A stretch of 64,000 nt of DNA, taken from NCBI GenBank assembly GCA_034769895.1, contig CM068371.1, positions 398,737,469 through 398,801,468 of the forward strand, in the 5' to 3' direction. Made by a program: the position numbers and the translations under genes. The notes beneath the pieces are model-generated. The model ran no database searches. It was not told the DNA's origin and saw nothing but the letters and a program-made list of their open reading frames with translations. The stretch comes from Magicicada septendecula. Its lineage: Eukaryota; Arthropoda; Insecta; Hemiptera; Cicadidae. This document shows positions 1 through 12,380 of this stretch, piece after piece (position 1 is the first letter of the stretch; each line of letters begins with the position of its first letter).

Positions 1-862
1 GGCCTTTCGCCATCCAAAACGATCTTTGTTTGGTCTTTCTGTTGCATTGTACTGGGGTATGGATGTAGCCCGGCGGTCTGTTCCACTGCAGTCAGCCTCC
101 TGATAGCTCTGCCTCTTTTATTTTGCGTCTCTGAGGTCTATCTCTAGGCTGGTACTGATTTCACTTACGTCTATCACTCTCTTTGATCTGTCCTATCAAG
201 TCTTTTTTGGATGGCTTTTGTTTGTTTTGAGAGAGTATTCTAAGGTTAGATATGTTCTTTTCTTTTTTCCCTTACATGTTTTCCTTGAGGATAGACGATA
301 GAGGGTGAAATTGTTGATTGAAGCAGTTTCGCTAACGGGGTAGCGTCTCTTCTTCGCGAGCTCCAAAGCCCGGTGTGTTGTAGAAACTTGTTCAATTGAA
401 AATTGAACAGTGGCTTAGAGGTGCGCAGTGTACAAACTCCTCGTTGCGATGCTAAAAAAATTTTCATTCACTTCGCACATGCGCAGAACAGTTTTGTGCA
501 GTGTTTCATAGCGTGAACATCGGCTGCAACAAGACTGGCGAGTACAACGGAAGTATGTGTGTGACAGAGAGGGAAATAATATGGAAGTAAGACAGTGAAC
601 GTTATAGCGTCGTCTCTCCTCTGTTCTCTCTAGATAACTTAGCTATACTTGAAAGTGGGGGTAATTCATTCGCTGCGTCGGTGCAGCTTACTGTTCAGGA
701 ATGACTGTCGGCCTATAACTGGCGGACAGAGGCTAACCACAACCGGAGCGACCATTCATTTGCGATACAGCTAGGCAGGGGTGCCCCCACCAAAGCCAAT
801 GGTGCAAGTCCCCCTTCCTCAAAATCTCCTTATCCCTCCAAGGTTTCTTCTTTGGTCTCCCC
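1..862. other. Unassigned sequence, no gene recognised
   Basis: No reading frame here resembles a known protein. The minus strand of roughly 1-240 reads weakly like the basic, Trp-containing tail of a LINE ORF2, but it is too short and broken to call. The stretch ends in C-rich sequence at the start of the hAT-like end described next. Confidence 0.4.
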
Positions 863-2105
863 CAGTGGCGAAGCGTCAGGGGAGAGATAGACAATGTCTC
901 CCCAAATAATTTATTTATAAAATAAATAATTTTTATTTATGAATTAAGTTGTGTAAGTTACTCATAAAGGTTACAAAACTAATTTAAGAAGTTAAATATC
1001 ACGTGACATGACGCGAGTGTGAGCCATGGACCCTTTTTGTACGATGCAATTGTATGCGGAATATCAGGGTAGACGTTATTTGAAATGTCTTTTTAACAAG
1101 GCTGGTGGTGAGGAGGGCTTCTGTCGATGACAACGGGAGAGGACCTGCGCGCGGAGCATAAAAATATACTTGGTACATCACATCAGAAGTAGACGTCTTC
1201 CCGACAGTAAAAGCGCAGAATTCTCGCCTGGCCACCTGTGTTTGTTTCATTGTGCTAGCGTAGTGAATATTTGTTTTCTTGAGTTTACAAATTATTTTTA
1301 ATTTTGTATATAGTGCTGTAGACTAAAAAGTGTGTAATCATTTACGTACTAATTATTTAATAATACATATTGTAAGTGTCGCCCTTATAAGTACTTTAAG
1401 CATACTGTTTAATTTGTTTAAAGGAGCAAAAGGAATACAATTAGTACCAGTTCTACCACCGAAGTATTTGACATAAACTCTGACAACTTTGATTCACTAG
1501 AATTTTTGTTAAAATACGAAATCAGTACGTTGAATTTAGAGCAAGAGGTATTCCTAAAGTTAAAAATGTCTCGGGTGCCTTTAGGTTTGTCTCAGAAGGA
1601 CAGAAAAGTTGTCAAAAAATTTCAGAAAGTTTGGTATAGTAAATATAGCTGGCATTCTGGTTATAAGCGAAACAAAACTCTACACTGCTATTATTGTTTG
1701 ATATTTAATGGAAACGAACCACGGGAGCAAAGTTGGAGTAGGCACTATAAAAAATTTTGAAGTTAAACCTGCTAAACATGCCGGTAGCAAAACTCATATA
1801 TAAAATTCTGAGATGTTTCACATGCTAGGACGTAACAGAATTAAACAGTGTTTGTCCAAAGCACACAGAATTCAAGCAGTACAGCACAATGAAAATGTGG
1901 CATGAAATTGGAGGATAGTAGGCCGTTTGATAGAGTTTGTTATTTAGGGAGGAATGAGTTAGCTTAAGGGGTCACAAGGAAAATAAGCAATTCCTTAATA
2001 AGGGCAATTATTTAGAATATTGAAATTTTCTGGCAGCGGAAGAGTCTTTCATGAAAGAACATATAACAAACTTTATAAGCTGTGTTAAAGATTTTACAGG
2101 TAATT
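863..2105 (+). mobile_element. 5' part of a decayed hAT DNA transposon
   Basis: Position 863 begins CAGTGGCGAAGCGTC, which has the form of a hAT terminal inverted repeat (CAGNGGCG...). About 560 bp later an open frame matching the N-terminal part of a DUF4371/ZMYM1-like hAT transposase begins. The C-terminal dimerisation domain was not found. A possible opposite end, reading CAGAAGGGGCGTCGGG on the minus strand, lies near 4502-4517, but the two ends match poorly and no 8-bp target duplication is visible. The 3' limit given is simply where recognisable coding sequence stops. Confidence 0.5.
1422..2105 (+). pseudogene. hAT transposase relic, TTF-type zinc finger plus start of DUF4371
   Basis: The frame is open from 1422 to a stop at 1758. 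It contains FQKVWYSKYSW followed by LHCYYCLIF, the Trp and Cys-x-x-Cys pattern of the TTF-type zinc finger at the head of ZMYM1/DUF4371-type hAT transposases. Similarity resumes in another frame at about 1740 (GVGTIKNFEVKPAKHAGSK), then GRNRIKQCLSKAHRI near 1830, HNENVA-NWRIVGRLIEF near 1890, CYLGRNELA near 1940, and MKEHITNFISCVKDFTG up to about 2103. At least three in-frame stops and several frameshifts interrupt it, so no function remains. In this family the protein would bind DNA and cut and paste the element in the nucleus. Identification rests on motif order remembered from the family. Confidence 0.7.
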
Positions 2106-4780
2106 TCTTTTTCTTTAGCGACTGATTTTAAACACACTCCTTCAAACTTTCCTTTTTTGCTTTATCAGTTTTCACTCCAGCCCTATGGCCAGCATTCTTA
2201 TGATCACATTGTTTTCTTAATGATGTGAGTTGCTGTGTAATCAGTAATGAGTGCCGGTAATACCGCCAAACCGAATTCGGGCTAAGATGAAGCCGAAATC
2301 CCTGAATGAGGTTGTAGTTTACATGCCGGCTGCAATAAAGATGAAGAGGCGGTCAGCTTACCAAAGCAGGTTTTTTGCTTTTTCCGTATTTGACCAGTGA
2401 AGTATGATGATATTTTCATTATACAGTTGTACATGTCGTATAAAATACAAAAATAATTTGATGTAGGCCTACAAACTACACTGTAGTAAAACGTTAGTAA
2501 GTATAATAAAATAAACAACAGAATAAACATAAGATATATAGGCCTATACCTAGCGGCCCTATTCCACTTTCGGGGAAAAGCGGAATTAATTGAAAATTAT
2601 AAAAGACGTCTTCATAAAAACACGTAGGCCTACATGAACACTGCAAAAATTTTAGGGAATGTTTGGGAAACAACCGTGAAATTGCCTTAGAACTACCTTA
2701 CGCGATCACTTTATAAAGTGGTCTACTTCAGAGCTCTCTTTAACTAGCGTGTTTAGGAACCATCGAAATTTACGCGAGTTTCTAAAAAAATTACCTATAT
2801 AAGTTTACGCAAGTTCCCTCCACAAATAGACTAAAAAAAACTAGAAAAATCTTTTCCAATCACTTCAAGTACCTTTTCGTACTCAAGTATTCTCAAATGC
2901 ATATTTGAAGACATCCAAGTTCTCTAGGACACAGAAATTGATGTAAGTTTATGAAGAAATTTACTGTAAGTACGCACCACAAAAACTAGGTAAGCACTCT
3001 TTCGCAATAATTTTTTAGTGCTCTTTGAGAGATATCTTAAGCAATTACTCCATTGCACTCTTATGCAAATACTTTTTGGGCGCTACCTAGACACGGACAC
3101 AAAAAACTCTACTCCATTTTCGGAGATAAGCGAAATTCAACAAAAATTATGGTATACACAACCATAGAAACATATACCCTACAAAAAATGCAGTACCTAT
3201 TTGAGGGTATTTATGGGGAAACCAACATAATCTAATAAAGTAAAAGTTTAAACAAAAATCTAATTGCATTGAAACATGCACTTTAATTTTGATGTACAGT
3301 AATTTTCATGTACAATAATTTTAATATACAATGTCGATGTATTTAGTCTTCACTGTAATTTCATTTATGTCATCTTCACAGTAATTTTCTATTCGTGTGA
3401 TAATTTTAATAATATTATCCATTTTTGTCTTTTATTCTTTCTTTCAGGATGTTGTTAGCAACGCTCCGCGCTGTCATCTGCAAATACATTTCACGTCTGT
3501 TTAGCGTGTGCGGGCAACGACGGTTATCAGTCGTGCCGTCCCCACACGCCACGATTTCACTGAGGAAAGACCGTGTGTGTGTGTGTGCGGGCGCGCGCAG
3601 TTATTGACGAAACATTTGTGTACGTGTAACCCGTTTATAGCTAGGAACAGCTGACTTCAGATCAACGTTTCCGATATGATTTCACGTCGATCGACAAAGT
3701 GTTTCCCACGTAGTGTTTACCGTTACAAACCATGTTTTTTTATGTGTGTTTGATAACTATAAATAAATATTGCTTCTTGTTGTTATAATTTTGTGATTGT
3801 TATCGTTTTAACAAAATTAACTTCACTAAATATGGCTCCTTTTAGATAGTACCCACCATTTTAGATGCTCTTAAGAGAGGATAGGCCGCCTTATGTGAAC
3901 CTTTCAGCGTAGGCCTACAAGTAAGGCAGTGTGGCCAGTACTATGTCTCAGCTGCCCATTGTTACCGCACTACCGTTATTGCAGACACTCATTTCCACAG
4001 GACAGGACAAATTCTCCAGGGCGAGTTAGCATTATTTAGGTCATATCTTGGTGTTTTTATTTTAACAGATTTTAAACACTATGATTATATTATAAATGGT
4101 GGCGTCGAATTCATTTTTTTTTGGGGGGGGCAAGTTTGACGTAAACTTTATATATCCTGTAATGAGAAAATATAATTTTGAAATACAATAACAATATAAA
4201 AGAGCCAATAAGAGACCAATAGTGTTGTACACAATACGACTAAATAAAATAACGAAAAAACTAAGAAGAAACTGTCTGTTTGCTACTGGATTAATTAGTA
4301 AAAAATCAAATAATAACTATATAGTCACTTTACCCTGTCTGTGAGTCACTCTGAGCCTGCTGGATCTTATGAAACTAACACTGGCGGTTCAGACTTTTAG
4401 TTTCTAAAAACCTTTTTAGTGTTTTATTGTTTTGTGTCACTGTTATGATAAAACTAGTTCTACAATTAGTACCTATAATTTTTTCGAAAGGAGCGCCAGC
4501 TCCCGACGCCCCTTCTGGATACGTAATTGTGGTTAGTCAATAACACGATGTTATAAGGAAATGTATCAAACATTTTTCAGAAATCCATACAAGTCAAAAC
4601 CGTCAAGCTAACCTCATTTTGAGGTAGTTGCCACTGCCAAGCTATTCTGTTTCAATCGATACGAATCAGTTACACAAGGAAACCATATAGGCCTAAATCG
4701 TTTTAACTTCACTGACATTATTTGTTCCACAAGTCCGAACACGAAGAAGAAACTTATCGTATTTAAAATTTAACAAAATA
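2106..4780. other. Intergenic, mostly unassigned
   Basis: No convincing gene. An imperfect duplication of about 115 bp is visible, with 2560-2690 resembling 3110-3232 (both start TCCA-TTTCGG and end in GGGAAAC-AAC). A short TG run lies at 3570-3590 and a poly-T/poly-G run at 4112-4130. The 60-aa frames here look random. Confidence 0.4.
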
Positions 4781-4962
4781 TCATGTTGGTGTCTATGCGT
4801 TTAAAGTAAAAATCGATAGCGGACTGAAATTACTGGGGAAGAAAATTTTATGCCCTTGAGGTATTTGTGGGACAGGAAGTAGTCTTAAAGACGTCATCAT
4901 CAACAATGTTGTTAGAGAAGGAAGTTGAATCTCGCCCATAACTTTTAATATATGTTTAGACA

Positions 4963-5690
4963 ACGTACGTGAATACAATGTTGTTTGCGGTTGATCAAGT
5001 AATCATCCAAAACAATGCATGTGAGCTCCAGAGATCGATGTTACAATTACAGCAAGTCTGTTCAGATTGCAACATGCAAATTTCTATGCAGAAGACAATA
5101 ACTATGGCATTTACAGGCAGATACCCTTTGCGAACTAAGATTCTATCGGATAATAAGAGTATGGAGCAGGTGTCACATTTCCGCTATCTTAGCTGTGACG
5201 TCATTTATGATGTGGCTTATGATGTTGATCACAAGTTGGCTAAGTTTCAGTCAGTATGTAGCACAATTCGTCGAGCATTGTCGAGAAAAGCTAGGAAAGA
5301 GATTCGAATAAAATTTTATAACGTAATGGATTTGCCAGTGTTATTGTATGATTCTGAAACTTGGGTTTCGGTGAAGAAACATCTGAGTAAGATACAGGTA
5401 TCGGAGATGAGATTGTTAAAGGCTGCATACAGAGGGGCAGACTCTGCAATGAAGACATTCGTAAAGAGTTGAACATTTTTAATATCCAAGATGGTATTGC
5501 AGAGAACAAAGGGAGATTCCGCCCACCTGAATAGAATGCCGGAATGGAAGGCTGCCTAAGACAGTTTGGCAACACAAGGCTATTGGGCAACAAGACCTAG
5601 GAAGCGTTGGTGAAGTGGATATATTCTTTTGGGACCGGAACGCGTGATTCGCCTATTCTCTGATAGAAGAAGAAGAGAAAAAGAAGAAAA
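4963..5690 (+). pseudogene. LINE reverse-transcriptase 3' fragment
   Basis: A 167-aa open frame (4969-5472) reads like the second half of a non-LTR reverse transcriptase. It has MLFAVDQVIIQ, in which the catalytic FADD motif is degraded to FAVD, then CNMQISMQKTITMAFTGRYP, HFRYLSCDV and LLYDSETW, the hallmark that follows the RT thumb in these elements. After the stop at about 5470 the similarity continues in shifted frames (FNIQDGIAENKGRFR, then a basic Gly-rich tail) to a GAA-rich run near 5660-5690 that probably marks the element's 3' end. The missing 5' part fits ordinary 5' truncation during target-primed insertion. It would be inactive. Confidence 0.8.
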
Positions 5691-5765
5691 AAACGTTATA
5701 ACGAAATGGAAACAGCAGCATGTAAGTTTCAACACTGAAGACAATTTTATACGAACAAAGTTTAT

Positions 5766-6480
5766 CAAAAGGCTCAAATTTGCTGACGATTACGTTTTAG
5801 TCACAAAGAGCTTTGCACGAATTACGTAAAATAGCAAAGCTCTACAACGTGCAGTAAAACCATGGCCATGACATTCCAAAACTTCCATCCCATAAGGTGT
5901 AAGCTCGTACTACAAGCGAAACAATACGACAAGTCAGTACTTTCAGATTCTTCGATTGTGACGTATCGTACCATGGGGAAGTTGGTGTTTAGAGAAAAAC
6001 ATAGAGTTTTAACCTCAAGTGCGACACAAACAAAAGCTCTCTTAAGGGTAACGTATGTAAGGACGCGATGTCAAAATTATATAAAGTTATGGCTGTCCTG
6101 TGGGCTATATGGAAACGTCTATCTGGACCCTAGATACTGGAAGTTACAGTATACCTCCGTCAGCTGAAACGAGGTTTGTAATGTCCGTTTTGGGGATTAA
6201 CAAGAAAGGGTAGACTCTTAACAAGAAAGGGTAGACACGAAAATGAGGCAATAAAAGAGAGAGAGCTTGAAATTTAATCTTTTAAATAAAAGGATCGGAG
6301 AATGTGGTGAGGGGTGGAAAGGCACTCGTTATTAATGGAGGAGAACGCCTTCAAAAGCAAATACTATTTGCAGCCCTAGGGGACAAAAAATATTGGCAGG
6401 CAGAAAAGAAGATGACTTGATCGTATCGGACAGTCTGTCTAATGCTTATGAGAGAAGGAGAAATAATCTTACTGCCCTAC
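5766..6480 (+). pseudogene. LINE reverse-transcriptase 3' fragment, second copy
   Basis: The fragment begins with KFADDYVLVTKSF at about 5775, where the catalytic FADD is intact. It then continues in broken frames: LQRAVK, a region matching the MAFQGKYP segment, and a TLDT segment at about 6125 matching SETWTLD of relatives. It ends with FNLLNKRIGECGEGWKG near 6275 and a weak basic tail to about 6480. It belongs to the same broad group as the fragment directly upstream and lies in the same orientation, but the two differ too much to be a recent duplication. Several frameshifts and stops make it inactive. Confidence 0.7.
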
Positions 6481-7485
6481 GTAATCTTGTTCTACTGTAA
6501 GGAAGAAAGCAAAGCCAACGATGACGCGCAGATGACTGGACATGAGCAGGAATGTTAAGCAAATGACAGACAGACATCGAGGTTGGGGACAGGAGCAAGA
6601 CATCCAAAACGATTACAAAGATATATTGTTTCCTTCGTTGTGAAATCGCCGGCAGAAGACAACGGAAACTGGTCTTGTAAACAGGAGAGAAACAATAACA
6701 ACAAAAACAGGATGCGGCGACGGGTAAATAAGTAGTATTTATTGTCAGGTCATGAGAAATGTGACACGGGGAGTCGCCGCGCCGTTGTCTGGGTGACGAC
6801 GCAATATCTTATACATAGAAACGGCTCGTCTCAACACTTGCAATTGACTGTTTCCTCTGATTCACTTCCGCAATAGACACAGATCCCCCTTTGTTCTATG
6901 TTCTAGTCTCCTTGCTTATCTACTTACTTACACACATCTTATTGTGTTAAAAAAAATCATCTTTTAATTTTAAAAAAACTTAATTTTCAATACCGGTACC
7001 CTATTCATTTTACTCATCGATAAATAGCAAAAATCCAGACGATTTGGACTGACGCGTCCGGCTTACTGCGTGTATCTCGGCCGGCTTAACCAAAACCGAA
7101 TAAATAGCTAACATTTGCACTGGACTTCTGTATTTATTTCAAATGAGCTGATAATTAATTCTTTGCTAAACTATGAAATCGAAACCTACAAACGTGAATT
7201 GTAAAGTATCGTTAAGGTTTTTATTCGACGTTGATAATTTTTAAATAAATTTACTTTTATTATAGAACTGTAAATAATTCTGTAAACGAGACAGTGTTAA
7301 AGGTCTCCTTTTTATACAATCGATAAAATACGTTTTTGAAATTGTCATTACTTTATTTAATTAACTTGATTATTTATAATACTTATTTTTTTACGTCACG
7401 AACATTTTCAGCTTCAGAATGATCATAACAACAAAACACCACTGAGTGTGTGCACGTCACAGAATGGCCGAAACGTTTAGTATTA
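6481..7485. other. Intergenic, nothing recognised
   Basis: AT-rich sequence with a slightly GC-richer patch near 6700-6790. No coding, RNA or repeat structure was identified. Confidence 0.4.
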
Positions 7486-7960
7486 ACAGTGATAGCAGTA
7501 AAACGTTGTCACATTCAGTTTCGGTTTTATAATAGGCAGAACACACAAGAAACACTAAGAAGGTTTGAAAGAAAGATTGTAGACTAACACGTGTTTGTGG
7601 CCCGGTTAAAGAAGATAATGATTGGAGAACAAGAAATAAGCAGGAGATAGATGAACTTTTGAAGCATGAGGAGATGTAAGATTCGTGAAGGCTCAACAAA
7701 TACAATGGTCATCTAGAACGGATGGATGATCAGCGTATGCCAAAGAATATCCTGAGTGCGCAAGTCTATAAAATCAGAAAGTGGGGCCGACCTAGGATAA
7801 GATGGTTGGGTGATATACTGGAAGATCTAAGAAGAATGGATATGAGGGATTACACTGAGAGAGGGAAATGGATAGGATACATTGGAGAAGTTTTATGTTG
7901 GAAGCCAGGCCTCACGTTGGGCTGCAGTGCTGAAGAAGAAAAAGAAGAAGAAGGAGATGA
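7486..7960 (+). pseudogene. LINE ORF2 C-terminal fragment
   Basis: The sequence reads TLRRFERKIV near 7551, VKEDNDWRTRNKQEIDELL near 7605, then GHLERMDDQRMPKNIL and KWGRPRIRWLGDILEDLRRM from about 7712. This is the usual end of an insect LINE ORF2: the segment after the RT thumb, then GHLERM and a Gly-Arg-Pro-Arg-x-Arg-Trp basic motif. Frames change at least twice before 7722, after which the frame is open for 101 aa. A GAA-rich run at 7936-7960 is the likely element tail. This element is distinct from the FADDQ-type fragments at 5 kb. Confidence 0.75.
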
Positions 7961-9914
7961 AAAGAATAGTCAAAACGGCTGTGTATTATATATACTTAGT
8001 AATAATTATATACTTCTATATAATTAGAAGATAAATTATATTCCGCAGTAACTAGTGGAGAAAAACAAAATCCAATGAAACGTATACGTTTCGTTGCTCA
8101 ACGTTCCAAAAAATTATAAGAGAAATATTTTATGGACTCTGTGCAACAATCAGTCAAAAGTGGCACACGAATAAAAGTGACGAAGTTTAATATAAATTAT
8201 AGTTTGCAGAAATTTGGTTTCTTGTATACCAACTTTCATTTCATTTGCATTGTTATTTAAATAAATGCACTGGTTTGTTAAGGTAAATCACATGTTCTTA
8301 ATATGTATTCCGTTAATGAGCATCGGTACTTTCCCGATAACTGTACCTGCATTTCATTTTCGACGTTTTCAGTATGCGATAGTATCGATATGTCACGTAG
8401 TGAAGAAGAAGAAATGTACCAGTTTTAAACAATTGCATTGCTGAATGTAATTGCGACAATACATATCTTTTTAATGGTAATAAAGTTTTTTTTTTTTAGT
8501 GAGGAAACAAAACTCGTGCTTTTGAAACTATAACGTTTATAAGTAAATAAATTATTGTAACAGAGTAACATTTGGCGACAATCTCGTCACATAATAAAAC
8601 CAAACGCAACTGAAAACAAACAGAACTAAGTATTGTTGTGACATTCTATCATTTTCTTCTTCGTTATTCATGTCAACTCTTTGCTGAACCTATACACTGA
8701 AAATATTGTTCATAAAGGATTTATTTTATGGCTGTAAAATTGAATTTTAAGTTTCAGTTTGCCTGTTAACCTAACAACGCAATGTTCTGGTTAAAGGCGC
8801 AGGTTAAACCGGTAATACTACTGACAGAAAAGCTTCGCATACAAATTACATAACAATATCGAAAATTAGTGCAGGTACGGACGGTTATTGGGAAAGTATC
8901 TATATGTTAATCACACCGGTTTTCATATTTCCGAATTTGGAAGGGTTCCAGTTTTCATAATTAATAATATTGCAACCGTTTCGAAAATGATAATTAATTT
9001 AACGTATCTTTGTACTAATTGTGTTCACTTAGTTATCAAGGCAACAGTTTATTTAAAAAACGCACAAGATGTAGACAAATATTTAAAAAACAGCGTATAG
9101 ACACTAATTTGCAATTTCTAGTCTACATCGATGTAAGGTGTCGGTACCAAGACAGAGTTAAAAACTGTCTAAAAAGAATCGATATACCAATACGACAACA
9201 GTATAAAAAAACAAGATTCAAGAAATATTTTAAATGCATACAGATATGTTAAAATCAGTACGTCGATGAAGGGTGTCGGTTCCAAAACAGTCGCGAACAC
9301 AATATTGTGTGTAGGATATAGGTATATTATATTGAAGCGAGGAGCATTGCTGCGATCGTAGACACATCGTTCTCTCCCTTGAGAACGGTTAGTCGCTGGG
9401 AGACCGGTGCACAGTATTTTAAAGTACGGGAAGCAAAGCAGCCGCTATAAATATGTACGGACAGCCGGCAGGCAAGTCATACGGCACTATTTATACATCA
9501 ATGACACATCTGTCTCCACCGTAATCTGCGCAACTCTGACATCTTTACTTGTCTTAAAACGTTAATCGACTTAACGATCGACTCGTTGTTACGGGTGCGG
9601 CAGACAGCTAGTTTTTTAATTAAAAGACTAAGGATACTGCTAAATCGATGTCTGGTAAACAGTTGAAAATGCAACGATTGTTTTAAAAAGTCAATTTCAT
9701 TTGTCCACTACAAGGGGGTAAGAACAATCTTCTTTCGGGTATGACAAAACTGTCCAATAGCCTTGTGCATTACTACAGTTCGTTCAGTAAGTCGATTAGT
9801 TATCAAATTCCAAAAAAATAGCATGTACCTTTTTGTTTCCTCGTAAGTTTTATAGCAACAGAGTATCTGTTTAAAACTTAGTTTTCCTTCAGACAAAGCA
9901 CTCACACGATAGAA
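7961..9914. other. Intergenic, nothing firm
   Basis: AT-rich. Short features only: a GAA run at 8401-8412, two related short motifs (GGTGTCGGTACCAAGACAG near 9138 and GGTGTCGGTTCCAAAACAG near 9269), and a TATA-like CTATAAATA at about 9445 in a GC-richer patch (9340-9560). None supports a gene. Confidence 0.35.
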
Positions 9915-10145
9915 TTTCGAACACATTCTTATTTGCAGATGATCAGACAATGTTTGCAGATTGGAAGGACAACTCACAGAAAAGCTGTATGTAAAAGCAA
10001 TAATGTAGCAGAAGCATATAACTTGAAAATATCCACAAATAAAGCTTGAATAATCCTATTACAGTGTAAAAACCGCTTCAGAGTAAAATATCACTTGACA
10101 GTCAAACCACGGAACAAAATAAATACACCCAGTTATTTCGGTTGT
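9915..10145 (+). pseudogene. LINE reverse-transcriptase fragment with FADDQ motif
   Basis: FADDQTMFADWKDNSQKS starts at 9932, including the RT catalytic Asp pair. A frame change then gives SNNVAEAYNLKISTNKA and KINTPSYFGCDISYI, which align with the palm and thumb segments of the copies near 5 kb and 29.4 kb (K-T-K-V-MAF and FNYLGCDI motifs). About 75 codons remain with at least two stops. It ends abruptly against an opposed LINE tail at about 10150, so one probably inserted into the other. Confidence 0.7.
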
Positions 10146-10153
10146 GATATTTC

Positions 10154-10430
10154 CTACATCTGATTTAATGAGCTTCTGCGTTTTCTTCCTCTATTTGCCT
10201 TACCCGTCAACTGGACATTGGCGATCACTGCGGTTAGAGCTTGACGATTTTCTGCTGAGCGATACAGCTGTTCGGCACTTCCTGTTCCAGTCCAGTCTTT
10301 GATGGTGTAGAGACAGGTCGTTCGTCTTTTCCCTCTACTCCCTTGTCCAAGAGTTTTTCTCTTCAGTTGTAAGACCTTGTATTTCTCAGCACATAATAAA
10401 TCTCCCAAATAAGGAATCTTCCTGTAGGCC
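10154..10430 (-). pseudogene. LINE ORF2 C-terminal fragment, minus strand
   Basis: An open frame of 84 codons reads GDLLCAEKYKVLQLKRKTLG, GKRRTTCLYTIKDWTGTG and ALTAVIANVQ on the minus strand. This matches a LINE tail type in which a 'LRGEKY.ILQLI..GKI.GKR' block is followed by 'RDWFG...ELFR.A.NK...A.MIANLR'. It ends at the natural tail position near 10154. It is opposed to and abuts the RT fragment at 9915-10145, so these are two separate insertions. The start codon is not meaningful because the fragment is 5'-truncated. Confidence 0.65.
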
Positions 10431-11789
10431 TATTTAATGGTTGCCACGAGTTTCCTTTCCCAGTGGTGACATGCTGGACCCACAAGACTTTCGGCATTCT
10501 TCTAATTAGACACATTTCTAGACAATTTAATGCAAATGTAGTTTATTCAGTGAGCATAATGTAAAAATTTCATGAATGAAATTTCCACAAAATCATGAAA
10601 TGTTCCAGAACTGGAACACGTAAGGCTGAGGTATTTCTAGACAGTAGGAAGCTAGTACTGTGACGATTTAATTGGTAATAAAAATTAAAAAAAAAAAAAT
10701 TAGAAAGCAAATAAGTATTTTTAAATCGCACAGTTAAACCAAATACCCCTGTACTAACTCAGAATAAGTATGAGATTTAAATTGAGAAAATCTAACTAAA
10801 CAAGTAATAAAAAAAATCGTAATATAAAAAGTTAAGAATAATACAGTTAACCCTTTAGTAAATCATCATGCGTTGACCTGTTTAATTTCGGACACAACGT
10901 GCATAGCGAACCGTCTGTAGCTTAGAAATATCTGAAAATCGTAATGTAAGTAATTAATAATTTGAAGGCACAAGTAGTAGTTAAAATAATTCCTAACTGC
11001 ATATACGGACGTCTACAACCCATACAACACTGACCAGGACCGGCGAGGATCAACTTCATGCAGCATTACATCAATCTCCTCACTAATACAGCTATAAGAT
11101 ATTCACCAGAGACACGACCCAGATGACTACCCCGACTACCAGAGTTCCGAAGAGTCACGCCCCAGGACGAGGACAGCAAAAGCTTATTTGAGAGGTGACT
11201 CGGTGGCTTGCCTACCGAGAATTAAGTACATTTAAAACATAACTTTTCATACATGGCAGAGACTTTTCAAAGACAATAATTTTCTCTAAGCAATAAATAA
11301 AACAAAAGAAATGTTAACTGTATTATCGAAAATCATACGTTGTAACATTAATCTTGAAATGTAAGTTATAATCCCTTAATTAAATAATACCATTCTTCAA
11401 ATGGTTTATGTAATCATGCAAGCTCCTTGACTAGCAAAGTATAATTCAGACGTCTTTACTAGATTTAAAGAGACTCGGATCCGAGGTAAATTACATGATC
11501 AATATGATCCCTAGTTTGACAGAAAACCTTTTAAATATTTCAGTATAAATATTTATGTTATGGGATCCATTTATATAAATTGTTAATAAAGAGATGTCAT
11601 CTTATTACAGATTGAAGTGAGTGCATAAATCAGTGAAATACCTTCCCCTTGTGTCCTAATAATTAGAGTAAATATTATTGTTCTATGTGTTGAGTTTAAT
11701 TTCAGTTTGTTACAACGTAGGCAGCCTGTATAATTGGGTAGCGTCAATTATCACGGGTTCCCTGGATTTGTAACGTAGCCCGGAACGTT
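10431..11789. other. Intergenic, unassigned
   Basis: AT-rich with a run of A at 10687-10698. A short segment at 11710-11792 begins TGTTACAACGTAGG and ends CCCGGAACGTTACA, resembling the short inverted termini of an LTR. At about 80 bp it is too short to call. Confidence 0.35.
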
Positions 11790-12380
11790 ACAGTACAAGT
11801 TGATTCATTAATATACTTTGGAACCTTGGAAGTTACATTACATCAGACAAGAGGCGCACATGCAGTGTGTAAAGTAGAGGTGCACAAGCAAGAGGGTAAG
11901 AGGGGTAAAAAAAAAAAAGAAGATTTCTGGCGTCCAGAAACGTGTTCCTGGAAACCAGGAAGAAATTTGTAAAGAGTTTCGTTTGGGCCATATGCAATTA
12001 CGGGTCAGAAACCTGGACTTTGAGGAAAGTGGAGAGGAGCTGCCTTGAAGTAAGTCTACTATGGAGACTTAACGAGAGAGTACGTTATGATGAGATTTTT
12101 GGAAAGAGGATGAAAAAAGGATGTTGATTTGATCCATTGTGGAAAGGAGACGTGATATGGTTGGCTACCTGCTACGCCATTCAAACTGGTACCAGCTCGA
12201 CCACCCTGATCGAAGTATGGTCGAGTGGGCGTAGAGGACCAGACAGGAGTACATGGATTTTAACGCCAAAACTGAAAAATTATTTTTGTATAAAAGAAAG
12301 ATGACACAAGAGGCAGCTGTTTATTTGACAATGACGAATGAAAGGACATTACCAGATGCAGTTAGGACAAAAGGAGCGTA
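11790..12380 (+). pseudogene. LINE ORF2 C-terminal fragment
   Basis: The stretch 11795-11880 reads VQVDSLIYFGTLEVTLHQ, a degenerate thumb (FKYLGS-like) motif. Then come FLETRKKFVKSFVWAICNYG and SETWTLRKVERSCLEV (11942-12060), and, after frame changes, VGYLLRHSNWYQLDHPDRS near 12160, matching the GHVLRHN-W segment of this LINE type. A basic tail peters out near 12380. The poly-A run at 11908-11918 disrupts the frame. The fragment is inactive and 5'-truncated. Confidence 0.7.

Noticed and set aside
863-4517. A full-length hAT element spanning both CAG-type ends
   Set aside because: The two ends match poorly, there is no target duplication, and no C-terminal transposase was found.
11710-11792. 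Solo LTR with TGTTAC...GTTACA ends
   Set aside because: Only about 80 bp, with no matching partner or target duplication.
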